64,000 nucleotides of DNA from Collimonas rhizosphaerae (GCF_038896935.1 NZ_JBANDC010000005.1:248001-312000), one strand, 5' to 3'; counted from the stretch's first letter, positions 56,515 through 63,902 are shown. Notes: a model not told the origin generated them from the sequence alone. Numbers and translations: made by a program.

Positions 56515-56757
56515 TTGTCGCTACGAAAAATCCCCCTATGGAATTGATGCGCATCAGCATGAAGCTCATGTCTGATCGCATCACTTCGGTCCCACTCCGT
56601 AATGGTGTAGATTTTTCACCTGCCATCATGTAGACGGACAGTGAAATAAGCCATGGCGATGAAGCAGACGCTATTTCAACCTAGACTTTCGATGGCCGGG
56701 GTCATGCACTGACCTGCTTATTGCGCCACAAGAAAAACAAGATGAATTTGTGCGGCA

Positions 56758-57105
56758 TCACCCACTGAGCTCGCAATCCTCTTTGCTCGCATGCATGTCG
56801 TTGAGCACATCGATATGGCCCTGCGCGCGCTCCGACAACATGCGTGCGGCAGCCATCGCCATGCGCGTCAGACTTTCGGTGTCGGCTACGTTCAGCAGTG
56901 GTGGAAATGCATCGTCCCGCTGCTCGCGCGCGAGATCACTGGCGTGAGTCAGTGATAGGCAGGTTTGAATGCCTCGGCTGATATCCAATGTGATTGCCAT
57001 GAATTGAGCCGGTGTATTCATGTGTAAATCTTCGACTAGCCACGAAAATGGTTGATGCTTGGCTTTCGAGGGATGTTGAATGGATGGACTGCTGATACTG
57101 GTCAT
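56758..57105 (-). CDS. Small protein of unknown function
   Basis: 115 aa, no signal peptide. The C-terminal half (VADTESLTRMAMAAARML, then SERAQGHIDVLNDMHASKED) is helical and amphipathic. AAGGAGC lies 5 nt before the ATG, which supports real translation. It is divergent from the regulator at 57296 across a region with a perfect 32-bp palindrome. A decayed copy of its 3' end exists at 50284. Family not recognised. Confidence 0.6.
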   Translation of the reverse strand: MTSISSPSIQHPSKAKHQPFSWLVEDLHMNTPAQFMAITLDISRGIQTCLSLTHASDLAREQRDDAFPPLLNVADTESLTRMAMAAARMLSERAQGHIDVLNDMHASKEDCELSG

Positions 57106-57227
57106 AGGATGCTCCTTGATAATGCTCTAAGTTTTGTCTAAAACTACGTGGCTCTTTATCACCCTTTGGTCACATTCATGAAGAACCATTCCCCGAGGGC
57201 ACTGCCGCCCAACTCAAGATATTATTA

Positions 57228-57259
57228 AACCATTTAAGATAATATTATCTTAAATGGTT
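57228..57259. promoter_or_regulatory. Perfect 32-bp palindromic operator
   Basis: Half-site AACCATTTAAGATAAT is mirrored exactly with no spacer. An extra partial half-site (AAGATATTATT) lies just left at about 57216-57226. It sits 37 bp before the HTH regulator start and 123 bp before the divergent gene. It is AT-rich and so overlaps likely promoters. Probable autoregulatory binding site of the adjacent regulator. Confidence 0.8.
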
Positions 57260-57295
57260 GACTCCGTGCTATAAGAGATATCGCAGAATGCGATC

Positions 57296-57703
57296 ATGCC
57301 TACCACCACAGAGAAAGCGGCGTTCACGAAACGTCTTGAATTTGCATTGCGACGCAGCCCCGAATCGGTCCAGGGTGCGACTGAACTCGCGCTCCGATTC
57401 AATCTTCGGCACCAAGGCAATGCGATATCGCCGCAGACAGCGCACAAGTGGTTAACAGGACGCGCGATCCCAACCGACGACAAGCTTGTGACAATCGCAA
57501 AATGGCTGAATGTGGATCAGCATTGGCTGCACTATGGGCCTGCGCCATCGAAACCAGCATCTACGGCAAAAGATGTGGCCGCGAAAGGTGTGAAGAAGCT
57601 ACCGCCAGAGTTAATTAATCTCGCGGCGAAGATTCAGGAATTATCCCCGCATCGCAGATATCTTGTTGAAGAACTGGTCGAGCAATTACGACAAGATGTT
57701 TGA
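57296..57703 (+). CDS. Cro/C1-type transcriptional regulator
   Basis: 135 aa. The N-terminal half is a phage-repressor-like HTH: FTKRLEFALRRSPESVQGAT, RHQGNAISPQTAHKWLTGRA, IPTDDKLVTIAKWLNVDQHWL (the last block is typical of repressors of the Cro/C1 type). The C-terminal half is a short helical tail (LPPELINLAAKIQELSPHRR). No peptidase S24 domain, so not a LexA-like cleavable repressor. It probably binds the palindrome immediately upstream. Confidence 0.85.
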   Translation: MPTTTEKAAFTKRLEFALRRSPESVQGATELALRFNLRHQGNAISPQTAHKWLTGRAIPTDDKLVTIAKWLNVDQHWLHYGPAPSKPASTAKDVAAKGVKKLPPELINLAAKIQELSPHRRYLVEELVEQLRQDV

Positions 57704-57792
57704 TAGACTTGTATTCAACTGACATTGACTTCTTTAAGCGCTGACGACTTGTTTCGAGTCTGTATTCGCGAAGTTCAGCAATAAAATTTTAG

Positions 57793-58142
57793 GTGACATT
57801 GTTGATTCACGAATCTGTCCATTGGAAAAAAACTCTATTAGCTGCTGCGAATTGGCTAGATCTCTTACGCATACGAAAAAGGAATGAAGAGCGCTCGTTT
57901 GCGCGCATCGAGCGTGAGCTTTTTATCGGGTTTTATGCAATTCGCAAACTTTTAGACACGTTCAAAGTATCGCCCAGTACTCGAACGATAGCCTTCTCCT
58001 TGATTTACTCACCATGCATAAAATTAGTCGACTACCTGAATTCTCATCGTATTGATGAGCTTTTCAATCTAGAGGTTATACATACGGAATCGAGAGATCT
58101 TGAGTTTTTATGCAATCAATTCATTCATAGCTATGTGTTTAT
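57793..58142 (+). pseudogene. Truncated gene of an uncharacterised family at the prophage junction
   Basis: From a GTG at 57793 about 117 residues look like a genuine protein (WKKTLLAAANWLDLL, SFARIERELFIGFYAIRKLL, DLEFLCNQFIHSYVF). They resemble widespread uncharacterised proteins of roughly 200 aa, including the CNQFIHSYVF block. After that block the frame continues only as antisense of the prophage V gene. The C-terminal part is therefore lost at the junction near 58145. Family resemblance is from memory and uncertain. Confidence 0.6.
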
Positions 58143-58661
58143 CCCAGCCTTGCTCGCTTTGACGTTCATGCCGGCGTTCAACGCCGCGAAGCCCTCGACC
58201 GTCAGGTTCTTTTTAACGGTCAGGTTGCCGGTGCAGATGGTGTCTTCGGCATTGGAGGTAACCAGGCCAGGCGCTGCGGTCACGCTGGTGCCGTCCGGTA
58301 GGGTCGCGCTCAATGTGTGGCTCTCGCGGTCGTATTGGACTATGGCGCCATCTGAATAACGGGTGGTGTGGTACGCCGGGTTGCTCGATGGCGATTTGAA
58401 TTTGTCGGAATAGATCGCCGGCAGGATCGCGGCCTGGGTGAAATCGCCTTCAGGCGACAATACGATGACCTGTTCGCCCAGGGAGGGCGGGAACCAGGTT
58501 TGTGCGTCGCCGGCGCGCATGTTGATCCAGGGGCGCCAAGTAGTGGTGTTTTTACCGACCTGTACGCGCACGCGCTGGGCGTCATGATCGATGTCGGCAA
58601 TGGTGCCGAATCGGATCAGATTCAGAAGTAAGCGCAGCAATTCGGAGTAGTCAGCAGTCAT
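58131..58661 (-). CDS. P2-like baseplate assembly protein V, C-terminally truncated
   Basis: 176 aa. The N-terminal OB-like gpV domain is intact: LIRFGTIADIDHDAQRVRVQ, TWFPPSLGEQVIVLSPEGD, TQAAILPAIYSDKF. The C-terminal needle normally continues as a Gly-rich beta-helix; here it breaks after LNAGMNVK and reads out through non-phage sequence (SKAGINT). The spike tip is therefore missing and the baseplate would not be functional. Start at MTADYSELL; the earlier in-frame ATG at 58727 looks spurious. Confidence 0.85.
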   Translation of the reverse strand: MTADYSELLRLLLNLIRFGTIADIDHDAQRVRVQVGKNTTTWRPWINMRAGDAQTWFPPSLGEQVIVLSPEGDFTQAAILPAIYSDKFKSPSSNPAYHTTRYSDGAIVQYDRESHTLSATLPDGTSVTAAPGLVTSNAEDTICTGNLTVKKNLTVEGFAALNAGMNVKASKAGINT

Positions 58662-59115
58662 GCGATGCATGTTGCCGGGTTGCCGTAATCGGCGCACCTG
58701 GTAGCGGGTTGATATGAGACTTACCAACTGCTGGCGGGTGTTTTATTGCTGCGGGGCGTACTACAGTGCCGGTCTGGAAAAAGAACGCGGCGACGTGCCG
58801 GGTGCATCAACACCTACCACGCCACCGTGCCAGCAGAATACGGCTGCAAGCAAGGCCAAGGCCGCGCCATCTGTACAGGTGGGCCGAAGGCTAGCATATT
58901 TACGCAGGTATATCAGTGGATCGGGTGCGAATTGTCGCCGCACTATTGGAACGTTGCTAGTGCGAGACTGAACTCACTCAACCTTCAAACGATATAGTCA
59001 ATGCGCTCGACCAGGTCGAACTAGGAGCTGAAGATCCTATGATGACGCAAGCCAGTCGATTGCATTCGACCTAAATAGGTTGAGGCAATCGACTAAACAA
59101 TGCCTATTTCTTCAA
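58662..59115. other. Unexplained stretch in the prophage cargo region
   Basis: 454 bp. Plus-strand codons around 58820-58965 read coherently (TYHATVPAEYGCKQGQGRAI then TGGPKASIFTQVYQWIGCEL) but have no start and are broken upstream by a frame change near 58805. It may be the relic of a further cargo gene. No family recognised. Confidence 0.4.
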
Positions 59116-59487
59116 CTATGAAGCAAAGACCCGGAAATATCCGGTGCTCCAACTTGTCCATTGGGCGGTCACCCCGCTCCAGGCCCCATGCAATGGAGCT
59201 CCATTGAAAATGGAACATTGCACTGTAAGGTCGTTGAACCAAATTGATACGGGACTTCCAGAATTTTGCGAATTCCACGACCACTGCAACGGGTAGGAAT
59301 TTTCTTGATCGGGCGAGAACAAAACCGTGACTAGAGTGGGCGACCTGCCCAGTCCATGGGTGAATGATAAGTTTTGATTGGTTTGGTTGTTGGCGGCTAC
59401 CCAGCCTGAATCATAGCCAGATGCTGCCAAAAAAGTTGCAGGTTCTTTGGAGATTTTTGATTCGGTATAGACGACATTTGGTTTCAT
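59116..59487 (-). CDS. Lectin/tail-appendage-like small protein in prophage
   Basis: 123 aa, beta-rich and aromatic-rich. ASGYDSGWVAANNQTNQNLS, then FTHGLGRSPTLVTVLF and LQWSWNSQNSGSPVSIWF, resembles the H-type-lectin-like modules found at the tips of phage tail fibres. Start at MKPNVVYTE, with GGGGAG about 25 nt upstream and a weak nearer site. It has phage orientation (minus strand) but an AT-richer composition than gene V. No fibre shaft or collar genes are present, so it is either cargo or a stranded fibre tip. Confidence 0.55.
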   Translation of the reverse strand: MKPNVVYTESKISKEPATFLAASGYDSGWVAANNQTNQNLSFTHGLGRSPTLVTVLFSPDQENSYPLQWSWNSQNSGSPVSIWFNDLTVQCSIFNGAPLHGAWSGVTAQWTSWSTGYFRVFAS

Positions 59488-59717
59488 GATCATTCCATCC
59501 ATGGTATGAGGCGTGCTTCTGAAAGGGGAGCAATAGCCAACAGATGTAAAACAGTGATCGGTTTATTTATTGAGAGATTTTTCCGATAGCTATGCCCGGA
59601 TACATATCCATCGGATATGAGCTGCCATTAAATCACGTTGCCACGCGGAAACAACCTGTCAATAGTGATAGCTTGAGCCGCTTATTTTTTCGCAGAACTA
59701 GGTAGCCAGCAACGCCG

Positions 59718-60045
59718 TCAATAATTGGTCAAATGGCGTATCAACGAATCTCGAATCAACGCTTGATCTGTCGCACTGAAACCAAGTAAAGGCGGGGCCG
59801 GATAGCGATATTCCGGCCCTCTTTTTTTGTCGACCTTGTCTGTCAATCCCTCTTGATGCACGCGTGCAAAGAATCCGACCGACTGCTGGTTTTCGTCCTG
59901 CTCGGTCTTGAGATTTTTTGTGTGCGGATCTTTTCAAACATTGCCGCTTTCTGCCGTTTTATTCTTCCCTTTTTTGCCCCGTAGGTTCTTGCGTTGCTTG
60001 CGCTTCTCGTAGGGTGCGCCGTCCGGCGATCCGTTGCGTAGCGAT
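59718..60045 (-). pseudogene. Truncated, frameshifted copy of prophage gene S (copy B)
   Basis: About 105 codons match the C-terminal two thirds of gpS encoded at 62239-62712: SPDGAPYEKRKQRKNLRGKK, QKAAMFEKI, VHQEGLTDKVDKKRGPEYRY, then GFSATDQALIRDSLIRHLTN and a stop. There is a frameshift near the KKG block and a small deletion in the VGFFxRxxRI segment. The 5' third is absent. Its own distinct last residues (HLTNY) show it is an old, independently evolved copy. Confidence 0.85.
59795..59828 (+). terminator. Terminator-like hairpin within gene S copy B (plus-strand reading)
   Basis: GGGCCGGA/TCCGGCCC stem (59795-59802 and 59812-59819) followed by a C and seven T. The same hairpin occurs in all three S copies. 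Confidence 0.7.
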
Positions 60046-60186
60046 TGAAAAAACATTTCCTTGTTGAAACATGTTACTTTGGTAAAAATATAACCATAGC
60101 GTTTTAGCTGCTTTCTAATTGGTGTCGATTTAATAATAACTTTTATAAGTTAGTTGCTTCATCCAATCACCTCGGGGAGGTTAGAA

Positions 60187-61092
60187 ATGCGAGCTTTATT
60201 TCTGCTTGTTGTAGTGTTTGCCGTTAGCGGGTGTGTATCGATTCCTCTCCCATCGGCTGGACAGAGCGATGAGACCCCTACTAATTCTGCGGTTCCTTCA
60301 AAGGGGCAGAATAAAGCAGGCAGTGCCCAGGAAGGCAAAAACAGCGCTGACAATTATGGCTATCATCCGTTGGACCCGCTGCCGATAGATCTTCGGATCC
60401 CAAAATCCAAGATTCTAGATGCTCTACCGGATGAAACGATACGAATCGCTGTTGGTACGGTCTCCGCTGAAGGTGCAATTACTTTCGGTCCCGCAAAATT
60501 TGGAGTCTCTGGTAGTAACTATGTGGTGATCCTGGATTACATTAAATTCGGGACCGATTCCTTCGGTGTCGCGGTGTCGTCAGACAGTAAGGGAGTCCGC
60601 ACCGCAAAGGTGCTTCCAGATTCAGAGGTATTAAAGGCAGACGTAGTCGTGCCAGTCTATATCGGTGTGGGCCTGCGCCTTACTGCAAACATTCTGGTTA
60701 AGAATGTATCGGCCGACCTCAATCTCGGCAGTCTTTTTGCTCTAGGGGTGGCTGCTAAGGCGGGGCAAGTTTCAGGCACGTTGGTCATACAGACGCTGGG
60801 AGTAAGTGGTCCAGAAATCTCCGGTTTAATTCCAATGCCCGGTGAAATTAGCGAATCCACCATTCAAAATGCAATACTCGCGCTTGCGTCAATTAAAGCA
60901 AAAATATATGACCCCAAGACGTTAATAACGCCAAGAGTGGTCGGTGTGTTTAACAATCTTGGCGGTGGTGATACAACGATCAACGGGGTCATCTCGACAC
61001 TATTGCAGCGGCCACTCCCGTTTCCAAGGTCGCTTAAAATTGTAGAAAAAGAGACCACTAAACTTGCGGTCAACAAGACTGCTAAGCGATAA
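60187..61092 (+). CDS. Prophage cargo lipoprotein 1
   Basis: 301 aa. Lipobox AVSGC (Cys about 16), a low-complexity Ser/Asn/Gly stretch to about residue 65, then a beta-rich domain (SDETIRIAVGTVSAEGAITF-like, GVAVSSDSKGVRTAKVLP, KADVVVPVYIGVGLRLTANI). GGGGAGG directly upstream. It is on the strand opposite to the phage late genes, with GC far below them, so it has its own promoter and behaves as a moron. A copy of the S gene 3' end, reading as a terminator in this direction, follows at 61240. Function unknown. Confidence 0.7.
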   Translation: MRALFLLVVVFAVSGCVSIPLPSAGQSDETPTNSAVPSKGQNKAGSAQEGKNSADNYGYHPLDPLPIDLRIPKSKILDALPDETIRIAVGTVSAEGAITFGPAKFGVSGSNYVVILDYIKFGTDSFGVAVSSDSKGVRTAKVLPDSEVLKADVVVPVYIGVGLRLTANILVKNVSADLNLGSLFALGVAAKAGQVSGTLVIQTLGVSGPEISGLIPMPGEISESTIQNAILALASIKAKIYDPKTLITPRVVGVFNNLGGGDTTINGVISTLLQRPLPFPRSLKIVEKETTKLAVNKTAKR

Positions 61093-61160
61093 AATCAAAA
61101 CGGCGTCATATCCTCATTATGGCAAATCGATTTGACATCAGCCATATTCAATTGGGATGT

Positions 61161-61290
61161 GCTCAAAAGCTATCTAGATGACGTAACAACGAATCACGAA
61201 TCAACTCCCGATCGGTGGCGCTGAAGCCGAGCAAGGGACGGGCCGGATAGTGATATGCCGGCCCTCTTTTTTGTCGACCTTGGCGCTCAT
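61161..61290 (-). pseudogene. Short 3' fragment of prophage gene S (copy C)
   Basis: About 40 codons matching the gpS end: DKK, then (after a one-base slip in the A-run) YHYPARPLLGFSATDRELIR and DSLLRHLDSF with a stop. Only the last third of the gene end is kept. Like copy B it has its own final residues. Confidence 0.8.
61240..61272 (+). terminator. Terminator for cargo lipoprotein 1 (antisense of S copy C)
   Basis: GGGCCGG/CCGGCCC stem (61240-61246 and 61258-61264) followed by TC and six T, 148 bp after the lipoprotein stop. Confidence 0.75.
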
Positions 61291-61450
61291 TTTTTCCTGG
61301 TGAAAAATTAATGAGGCACAGTTTATAGCGTCGATAAACCTCAAAAATATTAACGGAGAGAATTCAATCGGCTATCATTTTCGACTAACTTGGTAGCTAT
61401 AGATCAAAGCTTCAAACCAAGTTTTTATGAGCACTGAGCTAAGGATAACT

Positions 61451-62218
61451 ATGAATAGAATGCTTTACAAAACGACTCTCAGCCTTTTTTGTATTGTTTC
61501 CACGCTGATGTTGGTCGGATGTGCTTTTCCCCCCAAACTGCCGCTAGATCAAACCGCAGTCAAAAATGTAAAAAAAGTCGCTCTTATCCCAATAAGAGAA
61601 TCACAATCGATTACTGTAATGGATAGTTCGATAGGCCCCCTATTTCCGAACTCCTGGAACATAAGGGATAGTGAAGCTTATGCTGCGGCCATCAATGCGC
61701 AAAACGTGAAAATGGCAGACACGTTGAGAGACACTTTGTTGGTCGGATTTCAAAAGAAAGGTCTAGACGTTGTAGTCCTCACCGACCAATACCCAAAGTG
61801 GTCAGCTGATGGAAAATCTTATGACTACTCGGACATCAAAACAGATGCAGATGTCATCCTGCAGGTCTGGTTCGGATACACAGGGTATTTCTCCGGCGCC
61901 TTCAAGGATTATCAACCTTGGCTCATGGTCCATTCGGTATTATTGGATGCACATACGAAAATGGCCCTCTATCGCCAAAGTTTCAGTGCAGGGATGAAGC
62001 CGATTGTGGATTCCATAGAATTCATTCCGATTGAGGGACAAATCAAATATATTTCATCAAATCAGTTGATGTTACGTTTCAAGGAATCGTTTGACCAACT
62101 TTTGCAAGGGCACCAGGCAATTGCGCGGCAACTAATGCTGGAATTGAAGCTTGGTGCCGGCGTCTGCGGTACTGACGTTCCCCAAGGATCATGCAACGAA
62201 CAAATTACAAGCAACTAG
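61451..62218 (+). CDS. Prophage cargo lipoprotein 2
   Basis: 255 aa. Signal with lipobox MLVGC (Cys about 24), followed by AFPPKLPLDQT and a globular domain: VKKVALIPIRESQSITVMDS, DADVILQVWFGYTGYFSGAF, LMVHSVLLDAHTKMALYRQS. It has the feel of outer-membrane assembly-type lipoproteins, but no family is claimed. AAGGA supports the start. Opposite in strand to the phage genes and AT-rich, so a second moron. The intact S gene end follows it and supplies a terminator hairpin. Confidence 0.72.
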   Translation: MNRMLYKTTLSLFCIVSTLMLVGCAFPPKLPLDQTAVKNVKKVALIPIRESQSITVMDSSIGPLFPNSWNIRDSEAYAAAINAQNVKMADTLRDTLLVGFQKKGLDVVVLTDQYPKWSADGKSYDYSDIKTDADVILQVWFGYTGYFSGAFKDYQPWLMVHSVLLDAHTKMALYRQSFSAGMKPIVDSIEFIPIEGQIKYISSNQLMLRFKESFDQLLQGHQAIARQLMLELKLGAGVCGTDVPQGSCNEQITSN

Positions 62219-62238
62219 TCATCGATATGCTTGTTTCG

Positions 62239-62712
62239 TCATCGAGTTCCATGCAAATGCCGCAATAGAGAATCTCGAATGAACGCTTGATCATTAGCAC
62301 TAAAGCCGAGTAAAGGCCGGGCCGGATAGCGATACTCCGGCCCTCTTTTTTTGTCGATCTTGTCCGTCAATCCTTCTTGGTGTACGCGGGCAATGCGTGC
62401 CAGGCGTCCAAAGAATCCGACCGATAGCTGGTTTTCGTCCTGTTCGATTTTGAGATTTTTTTGCAGACGGATCTTTTCAAACATCGCCGCTTTCTGCCGT
62501 TTGATTCTCCCTTTTTTGCCGCGTAGATTCTTCCGTTGCTTACGTGCCGCGTAAGGTGCACCATCCGGGGCTTGCTGGCTGGCGATGCGTCGCGCCTGGC
62601 TACGCCGCAAGTCTTGGGCAATCTTGTGCGTGATCACGCGACGCTGGCCGGGTTGGAGCTGGGCCAGCAACGCGCCGGCCCAATGCTCGATGGTGTGCAG
62701 ATCGTCGCTCAT
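62239..62712 (-). CDS. P2-like tail completion protein S (virion morphogenesis)
   Basis: 157 aa, full length for the gpS family. HTIEHWAGALLAQLQPGQRR opens it, RKQRKNLRGKKGRIKRQKAA and MFEKIRLQKNLKI are the basic conserved core, and YRYPARPLLGFSANDQAFIR closes it. It completes the tail terminus before head joining in P2. The start overlaps the stop of the upstream R-fusion gene by 4 nt, the normal R-S coupling. It is the only intact copy of three. Confidence 0.9.
   Translation of the reverse strand: MSDDLHTIEHWAGALLAQLQPGQRRVITHKIAQDLRRSQARRIASQQAPDGAPYAARKQRKNLRGKKGRIKRQKAAMFEKIRLQKNLKIEQDENQLSVGFFGRLARIARVHQEGLTDKIDKKRGPEYRYPARPLLGFSANDQAFIRDSLLRHLHGTR
62319..62351 (+). terminator. Terminator for cargo lipoprotein 2 (antisense within gene S)
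   Basis: GGGCCGGA/TCCGGCCC stem (62319-62326 and 62336-62343), 9-nt loop, then CT-run with seven T. Read on the plus strand it lies 100 bp after the lipoprotein stop. Confidence 0.78.
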
Positions 62713-63272
62713 TGCGGATCTGCCGGCGTGTGCCACTCAGCGATCAACGAATTTCCCGCATAGGCTTGCCAGAATTGGTCCGTATAGCCCGGAGTGAGTT
62801 GCGGTTCCGCCGGATGTCGCACGTCCAGCCGGCCATCATTACCCCGCTTGACGACTACGCGCTCAGTCAGGGTCAGCTTGATCGATAGATCAATCGTTTG
62901 GTGATTGTTGAAATCAACATCAAAGCCAATACCGGTTTTTCGCAGGTCCGCATTGTCCAGCAAGTCTCGCTGGTGGACCTCGACCCAAGCCAGCAGCGCC
63001 ACCATGATGGCGTCGGCATCGCCGCTATAGTCGGTAATGATGGCCGCGCCGCCGACTGCCCGGTTCAGCGCCGGACAGCGATAGCCGCTAGAAATCACCA
63101 TCGCCGCGCCTTTCAACTCCAGGCGCACCAGTTCGTTAAATTTCGCCAGGCGCCGCAGGTTGGCAACGATGGCCGGCGCTGGCGTGTTGTTAATCCTTAA
63201 CTCACGCGCCTTGTCGCTACGCGTGAATTCTTCCAGTGTGAAATGCTCGGTAAGTGGCGTCGATACAGTCAT
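62709..63272 (-). CDS. Chimera: M15 endolysin N-terminus fused to P2 tail completion protein R
   Basis: 187 aa. Residues 1-77 are the start of a phage peptidase M15-type lysin (LTEHFTLEEFTRSDKAREL, then VISSGYRCPALNRAVGGA). From about residue 78 the sequence is gpR: IITDYSGDADAIMVALLAWV, then GFDVDFNNHQTIDLSIKLTL and TERVVVKRGNDGRL. The lysin lacks its SxHxxGxAxD zinc motif and gpR lacks about its first 50 residues. An in-frame deletion has removed what lies between (normally the spanin genes). Start overlaps the holin stop. Neither activity is expected to survive. Confidence 0.82.
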   Translation of the reverse strand: MTVSTPLTEHFTLEEFTRSDKARELRINNTPAPAIVANLRRLAKFNELVRLELKGAAMVISSGYRCPALNRAVGGAAIITDYSGDADAIMVALLAWVEVHQRDLLDNADLRKTGIGFDVDFNNHQTIDLSIKLTLTERVVVKRGNDGRLDVRHPAEPQLTPGYTDQFWQAYAGNSLIAEWHTPADPQ

Positions 63273-63538
63273 TGCATGTTCCTGATGATATTGGCGACGT
63301 TGCCCTGGGCGCGATGCACCAGGTAACACAAGGTCAAGGCGATGCCAGCCTCACCGAAGGAGGCGCGGCCATGGTCGAGCAAGATTTCCAGGGCGCTGGT
63401 GCCGGTAGCTACAATCAGCAGCCAGGCCACCACGGAAATATGTAATCTGTGGTTAGCCAAGCCGCGCCGGTAGCACAGCAGCCGCAGGCAGGAGCTGGCA
63501 TAGGAGAACAGCGCCAGCATGGTCAGGGTGTTAGTCAT
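63269..63538 (-). CDS. Phage holin family protein
   Basis: 89 aa with three hydrophobic stretches (MLALFSYASSCLRLLCY, ISVVAWLLIVATGTSALEIL, GIALTLCYLVHRAQGNVANI). This matches the putative holins that sit before the lysin in P2-like phages of Burkholderiales. It overlaps the lysin start (TGA/ATG) and the upstream small gene by 8 nt. Would form the lysis pore if expressed. Confidence 0.8.
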   Translation of the reverse strand: MTNTLTMLALFSYASSCLRLLCYRRGLANHRLHISVVAWLLIVATGTSALEILLDHGRASFGEAGIALTLCYLVHRAQGNVANIIRNMQ

Positions 63539-63716
63539 GGTCGCCTCCCTTGCGGATCCACGCCGGCAGCTCGATGGTCTTGATCAGATCGATGCCGTGC
63601 AGAGTCAGGGCAATGGCCGCCGCCGACGCGAAGAAGGCGGCCACGCCCGATTGTTTCAGCGGCGTGTTGTTGATGACCTCGGGCGCGGCCAGGTACACGT
63701 TCCACACCTGGCACAT
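63531..63716 (-). CDS. Small phage membrane protein upstream of holin
   Basis: 61 aa, one hydrophobic segment (SGVAAFFASAAAIALTLHGI) and a charged C-terminus (ELPAWIRKGGDHD). P2-like phages of related hosts carry a similar short membrane gene before the holin, possibly a second holin or antiholin. The start (MCQVWNV) is uncertain because the sequence upstream is rearranged, with the gene X/L region missing. Confidence 0.55.
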   Translation of the reverse strand: MCQVWNVYLAAPEVINNTPLKQSGVAAFFASAAAIALTLHGIDLIKTIELPAWIRKGGDHD

Positions 63717-63782
63717 GCAATGCCGCCTCAATGCCGGAATGGGTCGGTACGCGGCCCAGCTGGTGCGCGTCCTTGGCGTATT

Positions 63783-63902
63783 CCCGCGTTTAAGATCACC
63801 CTGGACGGTCGGGACTTGACTGCCAAGTTCGCGTCGCGCCTGGTCAGCCTCAACCTGACCGAGTGCCGTAGCGACAACGCCGACGAATTGACCATTACCC
63901 TA
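63783..63902 (+). pseudogene. Fragment of P2-like late control gene D, reversed
   Basis: Forty codons read PAFKITLDGRDLTAKFASRL, then VSLNLTECRSDNADELTITL, the characteristic N-terminal segment of gpD. There is no start codon and the frame is lost at 63902, where a different frame takes over. Gene D normally lies far downstream of V in the same direction; here it is on the opposite strand and beside the lysis genes, so the prophage has been rearranged. Confidence 0.8.

Noticed and set aside
59698..59937. 79-residue minus-strand frame treated as a new small gene
   Set aside because: It is an out-of-frame reading of the degraded gene S copy B; the S frame itself shows clear gpS codons.
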